DNA from: Perlabentimonas sp041656735
GTDB taxonomy: Bacteria > Bacteroidota > Bacteroidia > Bacteroidales > Tenuifilaceae
Assembly: GCA_041656735.1 (NCBI GenBank)
Contig: JBBACY010000013.1
Location: 12,810 to 76,809 of the forward strand
Reading direction: 5' to 3'
DNA: 64,000 bases
Both the position numbers and the translations under genes were made by a program. Within the stretch, counting starts at the first letter, position 1, and each line of letters starts with the position of its first letter. The notes beneath the pieces were generated by a model. That model was not told the DNA's origin, did no database searches, and worked only from the letters and a program-made list of their open reading frames with translations. This document shows positions 52,431 to 60,280 of this stretch, piece by piece.

Positions 52431-53588
52431 ATGTTTATAATTGATAAACCCTACGTGTCGAAGCTGTTTAAAGACACCATTATTAAGAACAGGTATAAAC
52501 TTCTGAAAAATGAATTTGCTGTAAGTTCAGGTCACTACGACAGTGAGTTACTGTATAACGATGAGCAAATGATTGAGGCTTATAGGTCTAGCAATCTCCT
52601 TTACCTAAACTCCGAAAATAGTATTGAGTGGATTGTTAACAACCTGTCGTTTTCTGAATTGCCCCAGCATATTAATGTTTTTAAAAACAAGGCTCTGTTT
52701 AGAGATAAGGTACGTGAAATGTTCCCTAACTTTTACTACAAACAGCTAGATATTAATGAGCTAAGGAGTTTTAAGGTTGAAGATGTTAAGAAACCCTTTA
52801 TTATTAAACCTGCAGTAGGCTTTTTAAGCCTAGGGGTTTACACGGTTAACACCAATGCCGATTGGGCAAAAACCGTTGAAGCCATTGAAAAGGAAATGGC
52901 CGACGTAAAAAGTATGTTCCCCAAAGAGGTGCTTGATACCAGCAAGTTTATTGTTGAAGAATACATTGATGGCACCGAGTATGCTTTCGATGCCTATTAC
53001 GATAATGATGGAAAGCCTGTTATTGTTAATATTTTGAAACATATTTTTTCTTCTTCCGAAGATGTGAGCGATAGGCTTTACCTTACATCAAAAAGCATTA
53101 TTAATGAGTTTAAATCTCGATTTCAGTTATTTCTCGAAGAAGTTGGTAGCATACTTAAAATTAAGAATATCCCAATTCACGTTGAGGTTAGGATAAACGG
53201 TGACCAAATTATACCCATAGAGGTAAACCCCATGCGATTTGCCGGCCTTTGCACCACCGATATTGCATACTTTGCCTACGGCATAAATCCGTATGAGTAT
53301 TTTATGAAGAGAAAAACACCCGATTGGGATAGTATTTTAAAGGGTAAGGATGGAAAGGTTTACAGTGTTACAATTTTAGATAAGCCCAAAGATATTAATG
53401 CAAGTGACATTAAAGAATTCGATTTCGGTGGGGTGTTAAAATGCTTCGAAAAACCGCTTGAGGTTAGGGAAATGGATATTAATAAGTACCCCATTTTTGG
53501 GTATATTTTTGCCGAAACGCGCGAAGAGAATTTTGTTGAGTTAGACAATATACTAAAAAACGACCTGAGGGAGTTTATAAAGCTTTAG
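52431..53588 (+). CDS. ATP-grasp ligase-like protein
   Basis: A 385-residue ATP-grasp fold protein. PFIIKPAVGFLSLGV (Lys in the ATP loop), VEEYIDGTEYAFDAY, and HVEVRINGDQIIPIEVNPMRFAG (metal Glu and Asn) fit the fold from about residue 115 to 300. The superfamily joins carboxylates to amines or thiols. The substrate is unknown. A C-terminal ~90 residues (VTILDKPKDINASD) are of unclear fold. It is followed by a near-perfect terminator. Confidence 0.82.
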   Translation: MFIIDKPYVSKLFKDTIIKNRYKLLKNEFAVSSGHYDSELLYNDEQMIEAYRSSNLLYLNSENSIEWIVNNLSFSELPQHINVFKNKALFRDKVREMFPNFYYKQLDINELRSFKVEDVKKPFIIKPAVGFLSLGVYTVNTNADWAKTVEAIEKEMADVKSMFPKEVLDTSKFIVEEYIDGTEYAFDAYYDNDGKPVIVNILKHIFSSSEDVSDRLYLTSKSIINEFKSRFQLFLEEVGSILKIKNIPIHVEVRINGDQIIPIEVNPMRFAGLCTTDIAYFAYGINPYEYFMKRKTPDWDSILKGKDGKVYSVTILDKPKDINASDIKEFDFGGVLKCFEKPLEVREMDINKYPIFGYIFAETREENFVELDNILKNDLREFIKL

Positions 53589-53616
53589 CTCAGATGTTTG
53601 AGGCTTGATTGTCATA

Positions 53617-53652
53617 ATTAAAAAAGGTATCCTACTGAGGATACCTTTTTTA
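53617..53652. terminator. Terminator of the ATP-grasp gene
   Basis: TTAAAAAAGGTATCC pairs perfectly with GGATACCTTTTTTAA around the loop TACTGA; A- and T-runs make it work in both directions. Confidence 0.88.
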
Positions 53653-53691
53653 ATGGGTTTAATTGACAGGAATTTTGTATCGTTTGTGTAC

Positions 53692-53743
53692 TCATCCTTA
53701 GCGAAGACTTCCTTTGTCATCCTTAGCGAAGTCGAAGGGTGAC
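53692..53743. repeat. TCATCCTTAGCGAAG repeats
   Basis: Two direct copies of TCATCCTTAGCGAAG (53692-53706 and 53717-53731). The second forms a hairpin GTCATCCTT...AAGGGTGAC (53716-53743). It lies just downstream of the VOC gene. Its core TAGCGAAG/GAGCGAAG is shared with 35316-35367. Confidence 0.65.
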
Positions 53744-53744
53744 A

Positions 53745-54833
53745 TTACCCCAAGTCCTTAACTTTCTTCAATTTAAGCATTTTTAATATCCATTTAGATA
53801 TCGGTTTATCATCGGGATATTTAGAAAGGTTTAACGCTAAACCGTACTTTTTAGCAATGGGTACTTTATGGGTTTCAACAAACTCTATTAAAGTGCCATC
53901 GGGGTCTTCAATGTATGAGAACTGACCTGCAGCCTCGCCCATATCAAAGGTTCCCCCTTGCTCGTTCTTTGCGTTTGAGTCAACGGTAAATGGAAACCCT
54001 TTGGATTCACATTCCGATTTGAGTCCTTTCATATCTCGAATATCGAAGCAAAGGTGTATAAAACCCAGATCGCCCCAAAAACGATTTTCGAATAGTTTTA
54101 CGGGTGTGCGGTCGAGCGATTGCACTAGTTCTATTTGAGCACTACCAAGTAGCTGACTAAAAGCTCCCTTGCGGGGTTGGCTGTGGGTTAGTATTACCCT
54201 GCGAAATTTCCCATTACCACCATTTAGGTCGCTTAGGTCGCTAAAAGTGCCTGTTTCGTCGGTTAGCACCTTGTCAAATTCCAGAATATCAGCATAAACG
54301 GCCAAGGCCTTATCAATGTCGCTTACGCCAATAATTGCACCGTATGTAGCCCCAGTGGGTTTCGATGGTTTTCTTTTAAACCAGCCATCCTTGGTTTCAA
54401 CAACATTAAACGTATTTCCAAAAGGGTCTTCAACAAAAAAGTGTTTATGACCGGCAGGACTAGTTTGTATGCTGGTAACTTTTTTGTTTTCAATACTTTC
54501 AATATGATTGTGCGCCTTAGTAATATCAAAGCATCTAATTTTTGCCGAAAAAATTCCTAAATCGCCAAGTTGCGGGCTTTGCAACGAAGGTTGGGGTTTC
54601 CGTTCTGAGTATTGCCAAATTTCAAAACCTCCACCTCCGTCAAGGTTCATAGCAAGCGCTGCGTGGCGTTTTTGGGGTTTGTTGCCAGTGTATGGAAGCA
54701 TCAGTTCTGCAACGGTTTTGTCTTCAAATATTCTAACATCAACGCCAAATGCTTTTATATACCATTCCCACGCTTCGTAAATTTTCTCAACGCCTATTCC
54801 TATTTGCTGTATTCCACATATAATTTTTCCCAT
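53745..54833 (-). CDS. Double VOC-domain protein
   Basis: A 362-residue protein with two vicinal-oxygen-chelate domains, about 5-150 and 165-330. Domain 2 has GAIIGVSDIDKAL, FIHLCFDIRDMKG and EDPDGTLIEFVET, with metal-ligand His and Glu positions. Domain 1 keeps FEIWQYSE, but the first ligand position (QQIGIGV) is Gln rather than His. The length and fold recall 4-hydroxyphenylpyruvate dioxygenase or glyoxalase-type proteins, but no tyrosine pathway genes are near. The function is unknown. Confidence 0.75.
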   Translation of the reverse strand: MGKIICGIQQIGIGVEKIYEAWEWYIKAFGVDVRIFEDKTVAELMLPYTGNKPQKRHAALAMNLDGGGGFEIWQYSERKPQPSLQSPQLGDLGIFSAKIRCFDITKAHNHIESIENKKVTSIQTSPAGHKHFFVEDPFGNTFNVVETKDGWFKRKPSKPTGATYGAIIGVSDIDKALAVYADILEFDKVLTDETGTFSDLSDLNGGNGKFRRVILTHSQPRKGAFSQLLGSAQIELVQSLDRTPVKLFENRFWGDLGFIHLCFDIRDMKGLKSECESKGFPFTVDSNAKNEQGGTFDMGEAAGQFSYIEDPDGTLIEFVETHKVPIAKKYGLALNLSKYPDDKPISKWILKMLKLKKVKDLG

Positions 54834-54885
54834 AATAAATTTGTTAAAAAGGTTAGTTGTTATAAATGTAAGTTCCTAAGTTAGA

Positions 54886-54968
54886 GTCAGCAAGAAAACT
54901 CCAGATTTTTATGCCTTTGATAATAAAACGCCAAAGACAAGGCTTTCGAAGTTTTTGAAACCAAGGAG
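54886..54968 (+). repeat. Dispersed repeat, copy 2
   Basis: Matches 740-852 over GTCAGCAAGAAAACT, CAGATTTTTATG, then CAAAGACAAGGCTTTCGAAG and TTTTTGAAACC, and lacks the ~30-base insert of copy 1. It lies in the spacer between the VOC and SDR genes. Confidence 0.75.
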
Positions 54969-54990
54969 TTTACATCCTAACAAAAAAGTA

Positions 54991-55785
54991 TTAATTAGGT
55001 TTTATTTTGTTTACCATCTTAAAAAAAAGCCAGGGGCAAAGTCTTTTTATGTGAACCATTAGCAGCTCCTTTGAGCCAATCAGTTTTTCAGGTTTTCGTT
55101 TTTCAATGGCCTTAATGTATTGCTTTGCGCATTTTTCTGCTGGTATGCCATTGGCCTGCCCCGCATCCATCTGGCCATGAGCGCTGCCATCGCTTTTAAC
55201 GGCGCTAAAAGATATATTCGTATTAATACGCCCGGGGTAGGCAATGGTAACGCTAATTCCAAAGGGTTGTAACTCAATTCGGAGGGTTTCAAAATAACCC
55301 TGAATGGCATGCTTGGCGGCTGCGTAGGCCGAGCGGTATGGGAAACCGAATTTTCCCGATATGCTGCTGGTGGCAGCAATGTAGCCGCTCTTTTGCGCAA
55401 TCATTCCCGGAATAACCGCTTTGGTAAGAATTACGTACGAGAAAAAATCTATCTCAAGTATTTTGCGATCAATTTCCAGCGGGGTTTCGTGTGCCAATGC
55501 TCGCTGGCTAATTCCGCCATTGTTAATAAGAAGGAAGATATTGCCATACCGAGTAATGGTTTCGTTGGCGGTTTTCTCTACCTCGTTGGGGTTCGACAGG
55601 TCGAAAGGAACCACCTCGCAAAAAGGGGTTAGCTCAAGGCAGTTTTTCTTAACCCGATTAAGTTCATCCTCATTTCTTGCTGAAATGATAAGGCGTCCGC
55701 CTTGCTTGGCTAATTCGTAGGCTAAAGCCTCGCCAATGCCCGATGATGCTCCAGTTATCCAGCAAAGTTTATCTTTGAAAATCAT
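54991..55785 (-). CDS. Short-chain dehydrogenase/reductase
   Basis: A 264-residue classical SDR. The cofactor loop is TGASSGIGEALA (residues 9-20), NNGG follows, and the catalytic set is Ser in TSSISG and YAAAKHA (Tyr and Lys). Length fits. The group resembles SDRs acting on steroid-like or lipid ketones (DltE-like), but the substrate is open. A 329-base spacer separates it from the next gene. Confidence 0.88.
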   Translation of the reverse strand: MIFKDKLCWITGASSGIGEALAYELAKQGGRLIISARNEDELNRVKKNCLELTPFCEVVPFDLSNPNEVEKTANETITRYGNIFLLINNGGISQRALAHETPLEIDRKILEIDFFSYVILTKAVIPGMIAQKSGYIAATSSISGKFGFPYRSAYAAAKHAIQGYFETLRIELQPFGISVTIAYPGRINTNISFSAVKSDGSAHGQMDAGQANGIPAEKCAKQYIKAIEKRKPEKLIGSKELLMVHIKRLCPWLFFKMVNKIKPN

Positions 55786-56114
55786 AGTAAGTAACTAACA
55801 AGTAATGATGTTAAGGAATACCCTCAACCCCTGCAAATATGCAAAATTTTTACTATAATATTGGTATGCTCAACTTAGTTGCGTAATGCATATTTGCTGG
55901 TTGTGCATTTTTGTATATCGTTAGCGCTAAAAATGTTTAGTAAGGTAAGTGCTTGCCCGTTCTCTCGTTTTTTAATGCAGCAGCAATTGCCTACCAGTAA
56001 ATATTTGTTTTAGCAAAAGCTAGGATGTACACATAGCAATATTTATTATTTGTATATTTATCGCCTTTAGCGGGTGCCGTTAATAGCTATTGTTTGGTTG
56101 CAAAGTTGTTGAAA
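55786..56114. other. Spacer between the SDR and the PhoB-like regulator
   Basis: No gene or strong signal is seen on either strand. A minus-strand near-match to the -7 box (CATATTTG, around 55840) may drive the SDR gene. Confidence 0.4.
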
Positions 56115-56804
56115 ATGAATAATAATAATTACCGAATACTTTTGGTTGATGATGAGCCCGATATACTAGAGTTTGTTGGGTATAACCTACGCAGAGAGGA
56201 TTTTCAGGTATTCGTGGCGAGCAATGGTAAGGATGCTATTAGGATAGCCGAGGAGGTTAGTCCGCACCTAATTTTACTCGATGTTATGATGCCCGAGATG
56301 GATGGTATGGAGACCTGCAAAGAGATTAGAAAGCATAAAACACTTAGCAATACTTTGGTTGCATTTCTTACGGCTAGGGGCGAGGATTACTCGCAAATTG
56401 CTGGTTTTGATGCGGGAGGCGACGACTATATTACTAAGCCTATAAAACCTAGGCTTCTGCTTAGTAGGGTAAAGGCTCTTTTGAAAAGGTCTAATACAGT
56501 AATTGGCGAGCAGAATACAGGAGAACTTGCGAGTACAGGACTAACTATTGATAAGGAGAGGTACATAATTACTATGAATGGGGTTGAGATTAATTTGCCC
56601 AAAAAGGAGTTTGACCTCCTCGAATTGCTCTGTAGCCGACCCAAAAAAGTGTTTACACGTAACGAAATATTCGCTTCGGTTTGGGGCAATAACATTATTG
56701 TTGGCGACCGAACAATAGACGTTCATATCAGAAAACTGAGAGAGAAAATCGGCGGAGATTTTATTAAAACGGTTAAGGGAGTTGGCTATAAATTTATGGA
56801 TTAG
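56115..56804 (+). CDS. OmpR/PhoB-family response regulator
   Basis: A 229-residue two-domain regulator. Receiver domain at 1-120 with Asp56 (ILLDVMMPEMDG) and Lys in ITKPIKPR; winged-helix domain at about 135-229 (LPKKEFDLLELL, VWGNNIIVGDRTIDVHIRKLREKIG, here abridged). The start is at the ATG of MNNNNYR; the longer frame from 56094 adds seven residues without support. No histidine kinase is adjacent. PhoP/PhoB-type in Bacteroidota often respond to phosphate, but the signal is open. Confidence 0.93.
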   Translation: MNNNNYRILLVDDEPDILEFVGYNLRREDFQVFVASNGKDAIRIAEEVSPHLILLDVMMPEMDGMETCKEIRKHKTLSNTLVAFLTARGEDYSQIAGFDAGGDDYITKPIKPRLLLSRVKALLKRSNTVIGEQNTGELASTGLTIDKERYIITMNGVEINLPKKEFDLLELLCSRPKKVFTRNEIFASVWGNNIIVGDRTIDVHIRKLREKIGGDFIKTVKGVGYKFMD

Positions 56805-56902
56805 CATTAGATTTTTTAACCCAAAGATTAGTGTTATTCGCCATTTTATTGTCTAATTATTTTATTTATTCTTCAAATGTTATACATTTTATTTAAACTG
56901 AA

Positions 56903-57310
56903 ATGGAACTATTTAAGTGGAATTCAGCCTATAGCGTAAATGTTGTTAGTATCGATAAGGATCACCAAGTTATATTTGGATTACTAAATGAGTTGTATAA
57001 TGCCGTAGCTGCTGGTAAGGGCGGGACGGCTGTGCACGATGTGGTTAAATCCCTAGTCAAATATGCCCAGAGACATTTTAGGCGAGAAGAACTTTTGATG
57101 GAACAAGCCGGATACCCCTATCTCAAAAATCATATTGCCCTACACGAGTATTTTGAACAATCGGTTTTTAAGTATGCCAAGCAGCTTACGGAAAATTCCG
57201 AGGGGATAACCATTGAGGTTTTATCGTTTATGCGCGATTGGCTAATTCAGCATATTCAAGGGGTTGATATGGATTTTGTGCCTTACCTAAAGAGCAAGAA
57301 TATTGACTAG
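56903..57310 (+). CDS. Bacteriohemerythrin
   Basis: A 135-residue O2-binding four-helix protein with a diiron site. All seven ligands are present: His21, His58, Glu62, His77, His81, His117 and Asp122. HFRREELLMEQAGYPYLKNH and the C-terminal WLIQHIQGVDMDF are typical. Single-domain bacteriohemerythrins sense, store or scavenge O2 or NO. It fits an anaerobe that must guard Fe-S and FeFe enzymes. A weak hairpin with a T-rich tail follows. Confidence 0.92.
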   Translation: MELFKWNSAYSVNVVSIDKDHQVIFGLLNELYNAVAAGKGGTAVHDVVKSLVKYAQRHFRREELLMEQAGYPYLKNHIALHEYFEQSVFKYAKQLTENSEGITIEVLSFMRDWLIQHIQGVDMDFVPYLKSKNID

Positions 57311-57831
57311 ATAGAATTTGTGCCACTGATGCTGGCATTTGTTTTTGTTTGTTTTTGTTTTCTGTACTTGCGCTTAACCCCTTAGTTGTAGCCTGTGCTT
57401 TTTGTTTTTTAATGTCAGTAAATCAAATTAATTTCGGGAAGTTCTTGTCCTATCTGATGAATTCCATACAAAATTTCCTCTGTCTGTGCTTCTGATGGTT
57501 TTTTATGTCCTTGCACATATTGTGATAATAGTGTTGGATTCATTCCTATTTTGTATGCAAGGAATTTTGCGTTTAGTACTTTATAGTATTGAAAAAACTG
57601 TTTAAAATCAATTTCAAATTTCAGTTTTCTTGAGCAATTGAAATATTCTCTTCTTCAAAGTTTAAACTTGCAGCTTCTAGCGCATTATTCATTAATTCAG
57701 TAATTGTTTTTCCTGTAGTGTAAATAGGATATTCGTCAGAGAATGCAGAAAAACCTGTATCAGTTTTTTTTCACTATCATCTTTATTCTTTTTCTTAACG
57801 TTCCCCATACACTACAACACGTTAAGAGGTA
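57311..57831. other. Spacer with decayed hicB
   Basis: Begins with a weak terminator, TGCCA...TGGCA (57321-57337) then a T/G-rich stretch. Holds the hicB remnant (57415-57780). At 57794-57826 an inverted repeat CTTAACGT...ACGTTAAG sits right behind the HAD stop; it has no T-run. Confidence 0.6.
57415..57780 (-). pseudogene. hicB: Decayed HicB-type antitoxin
   Basis: Minus-strand translation gives TDTGFSAFSDEYPIY, then TGKTITELMNNALEAASLNF, a stop, and one base out of frame KFEIDFKQFFQYYKVLNAKF and YKIGMNPTLLSQYVQGHKKP. Together they rebuild a HicB antitoxin with its XRE-like C-terminus. At least one frameshift lies after the EEENISIAQEN part (around 57610). A second is probable in the A-run near 57765. 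No hicA toxin is visible on either side. Confidence 0.75.
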
Positions 57832-58656
57832 TTATTTTGCTTTTTTTACCGCATCGGTAAACCCCGATTCATTGTTTGATTTTACCACTCGAAACTGGTT
57901 TTTTAACTCCACAGGGGCGTTAGCTACCACAAAGCTACGTTCAAAATGGGTAAGCATATCCAAATCATTAAAATCATTGCCAATTGCAATAATCTCGTGC
58001 TCTTCAATATTAAGCTTATCGTAAATTAGTTTTGCGCCGTTAGCCTTCGAAACATCTTTTCTGAAAATCTCCATCCAAATGGAGTGCCCGTCGAGCGGAG
58101 ATGTTGCTCTAATAACTTTCAAATCAGGGAACCTGTTTTTCAGTGTTTCAAACCATTTAACATCATAGGGTAGTATAACAACCAGCTGCGACGCATTGGT
58201 TTCAAATATAAAACCCGGTACGTAGGGGTTGCAATGCTTGTTGTACAGCTGCATTCTTTTCGAAAAATCGGAGTTATTGCTGTTACTCTGGTGGTACAAA
58301 AACCGATGGTTATTGGGTATGGGTTCGTGAACCATAAAGTCAACATTGTGAATTAGAAGCTCCCTAACAATTTCTTGCACCTCAATGGCAGGTATTTCGG
58401 AAGTGAAAAGCATTTCGCCTGTCTGCCACTTTATTACCCCAGCCCCAGAAGAGAATACGAGGTAATCAATGGGGAAGTTACTTGGTATAACCTTGTTAAA
58501 AGAATATGGCGAACGCCCTGTTGCAACCATCCTTATAATGCCTTCTTCTCCAAGTTTAACAAGCGTTTCATAATCCTGCGTACTAACATATCCCTCCGAG
58601 TTTAGCAGAGTGCCATCGAGGTCGGTTATAACCATTTTTGTTAAATACTTATTCAT
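57832..58656 (-). CDS. Cof-type HAD hydrolase
   Basis: A 274-residue HAD phosphatase with the Cof/class IIB layout. The catalytic loop is ITDLDGTLLN (Asp12, Asp14), with MVATGRSP (motif 2), a C2B cap (about 90-195) and the C-terminal KANGAKLIYDKL and IAIGNDFNDLDML (metal Asp). These enzymes act on sugar phosphates, flavin or pyridoxal phosphates. The substrate cannot be told. The ATG at 58656 is kept; Met8 is an alternative. Confidence 0.9.
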   Translation of the reverse strand: MNKYLTKMVITDLDGTLLNSEGYVSTQDYETLVKLGEEGIIRMVATGRSPYSFNKVIPSNFPIDYLVFSSGAGVIKWQTGEMLFTSEIPAIEVQEIVRELLIHNVDFMVHEPIPNNHRFLYHQSNSNNSDFSKRMQLYNKHCNPYVPGFIFETNASQLVVILPYDVKWFETLKNRFPDLKVIRATSPLDGHSIWMEIFRKDVSKANGAKLIYDKLNIEEHEIIAIGNDFNDLDMLTHFERSFVVANAPVELKNQFRVVKSNNESGFTDAVKKAK

Positions 58657-58992
58657 TAGCAGGGTGGGGCGTTCGTTATAATTTACGGGTAATTTTATAA
58701 AAGAAACAATCAGAATGTTAAACTTTATTGAGAGTTTTACGTTATAAATTATAGGACAAATACTTTACATTGGCTTGCTCAGTATTACCCACAAAAATAT
58801 GAAATGTTTTAGCTTACTCAAAGCATTTGTTTTGAGATGTATTTTTCTTTGTCCTTTGCCGAGGGGGTATCTACACTAGTTTTTAGGTTAACTTGAGCTA
58901 ATAGTATGGTAATACTCCTCGAAAAATTTTTTAAATTGAATTCATTTTATTATTTTTATAGCACATTAATTCAACCATAAAACAGTTAAACT
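58657..58992. other. Spacer upstream of the small HTH-like gene
   Basis: Nothing recognisable in 336 AT-rich bases: no strong hairpin, no repeat shared with other spacers, and no full promoter match. Confidence 0.4.
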
Positions 58993-59256
58993 ATGTCGAA
59001 AACAATCACATTTAACGAGCTTAGGAAGATAAAAGATCAACTTCCTGATGGAGCCACGCAAATAATTGCAGATAAGTTGAATTTGAACGCCGAGACCGTT
59101 CGAAATTATTTTGGAGGTACTAACTGGGAAAATGGAGAATCTGTAGGGTTTCATTACGAGCAAGGTCCCGATGGAGGAATTGTAACACTTGACGACACTA
59201 CCATATTAGATGTAGCAAAAGAAATTCTTGCGAAAGAGGCTAAAAGTATGGCTTAG
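58993..59256 (+). CDS. Small HTH-like protein of unknown function
   Basis: An 87-residue protein. Residues 5-45 look like a helix-turn-helix (TFNELRKIKDQL, then IIADKLNLNAETVRNYF, similar to a Fis/Lrp-like helix pair). The second half is an acidic loop and a helix (TTILDVAKEILAKEA). It lacks the usual sensor domain. Possibly a DNA-binding regulator typical of Bacteroidota; no target is known. It is monocistronic, with a strong terminator. Confidence 0.6.
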   Translation: MSKTITFNELRKIKDQLPDGATQIIADKLNLNAETVRNYFGGTNWENGESVGFHYEQGPDGGIVTLDDTTILDVAKEILAKEAKSMA

Positions 59257-59279
59257 TAGAAAAAATACATACATGAAGT

Positions 59280-59318
59280 AACAAAGGCAGGAATTAATTT
59301 TCTGCCTTTGTTGTTTTT
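59280..59318 (+). terminator. Terminator of the 58993 gene
   Basis: AACAAAGGCAG (59280-59290) pairs perfectly with CTGCCTTTGTT (59302-59312), then GTTTTT. Confidence 0.88.
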
Positions 59319-59343
59319 ACCACCTAACCCAATTGCCAAATAA

Positions 59344-60174
59344 ATGGATGATTTTGTTACTGCAATTTCAAAAGCTGAACAGCGTTGGCATAAGCCAATA
59401 GTTAATCATTTGCAAAGTGTATACGGTAGTGTTCATTTGCCCTCGCACGATCCTAGCCATCACCTTAGGGTTTGGATCTATTGTAAGGAGTTGATTTACC
59501 AGCTTGTGACACACGGTATAACGTTAACCTTTACTGCTGAGCAGGCACTCATTGCAAGCTTGTTTCACGATGTAGGTTTAACGGTTGATACTAGCGAGTT
59601 TCATGGTTATCAAAGCAGACTTCTTTGCGAACAGTTTTTTAGCAACAATCCTCACCTTGCGGTTGAGGGGCTTCATGAAATACTAGACGCTATTGAACAT
59701 CACGATGATAAGCGTTTTAAGAATACAGGTTTAAGGCCAAATCCAATTAACTTGGTTACGCTTATTTCAACTGCCGACGACCTGGATGCCTTTGGCCTGG
59801 TTGGTGTTTTTAGATACCTCGAAATTTATGCGCTTAGAGGTATAACCATTGAAGATATTCCCCAAAGAGTTTTAGTGAACCTTGGCAATCGGTTTGCAAA
59901 TTTTGAGCAAAATTTTGGACATATACCAGATTTATTAAGTAACCACAGCGCTAGGTACGAGGTAGTTAAATGTTTTTTTGAACAAATGCGTAACGATTTT
60001 ATTACGGGTATATCCAATGTTTCCGATAGTATAAATATTGCCAATACAATAATAGGTACTTTGGTTGAAAGCAAGCAGGATATAAAAACCGCAATAGCAC
60101 TTGGATTAGTTACAAATCCAAACCCTAAGCGTGTTAGTTTTTATGTTGGGTTAATTGATGAGCTGGGATTATAG
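59344..60174 (+). CDS. HD-domain phosphohydrolase
   Basis: A 276-residue protein of the HD superfamily. The motif H...HD...D runs across HDPSHHLRVW (about 38-47), LFHDVGL (about 77-83), then IEHHDDK and STADDLDAFG (Asp). The family hydrolyses phosphate bonds in nucleotides or nucleic-acid derivatives, using metal. Substrate unknown. It overlaps nothing and is separated from its neighbours by 87 bases upstream and 106 downstream. Confidence 0.85.
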   Translation: MDDFVTAISKAEQRWHKPIVNHLQSVYGSVHLPSHDPSHHLRVWIYCKELIYQLVTHGITLTFTAEQALIASLFHDVGLTVDTSEFHGYQSRLLCEQFFSNNPHLAVEGLHEILDAIEHHDDKRFKNTGLRPNPINLVTLISTADDLDAFGLVGVFRYLEIYALRGITIEDIPQRVLVNLGNRFANFEQNFGHIPDLLSNHSARYEVVKCFFEQMRNDFITGISNVSDSINIANTIIGTLVESKQDIKTAIALGLVTNPNPKRVSFYVGLIDELGL

Positions 60175-60220
60175 AATTCCTCTTGAATTTTGTTTATAAT
60201 GAATTTGATTGTAATACTTT

Positions 60221-60251
60221 TTTCTCCAATGCAACCTTTTACCTAATTTTG
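60221..60251 (+). promoter_or_regulatory. Promoter of the M14 peptidase gene
   Basis: TAATTTTG (60244-60251) fits TAnnTTTG, and TTTC exactly 19 bases upstream (60221-60224) is one base off TTTG. The ATG is 29 bases downstream. Confidence 0.55.
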
Positions 60252-60280
60252 AGTCGTACTTAAAATCCAATTTTACGAAT

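Noticed and set aside
52431..53588. D-Ala-D-Ala ligase
   Set aside because: ATP-grasp motifs fit, but the diagnostic ligase loops are not seen and no wall-precursor genes are adjacent.
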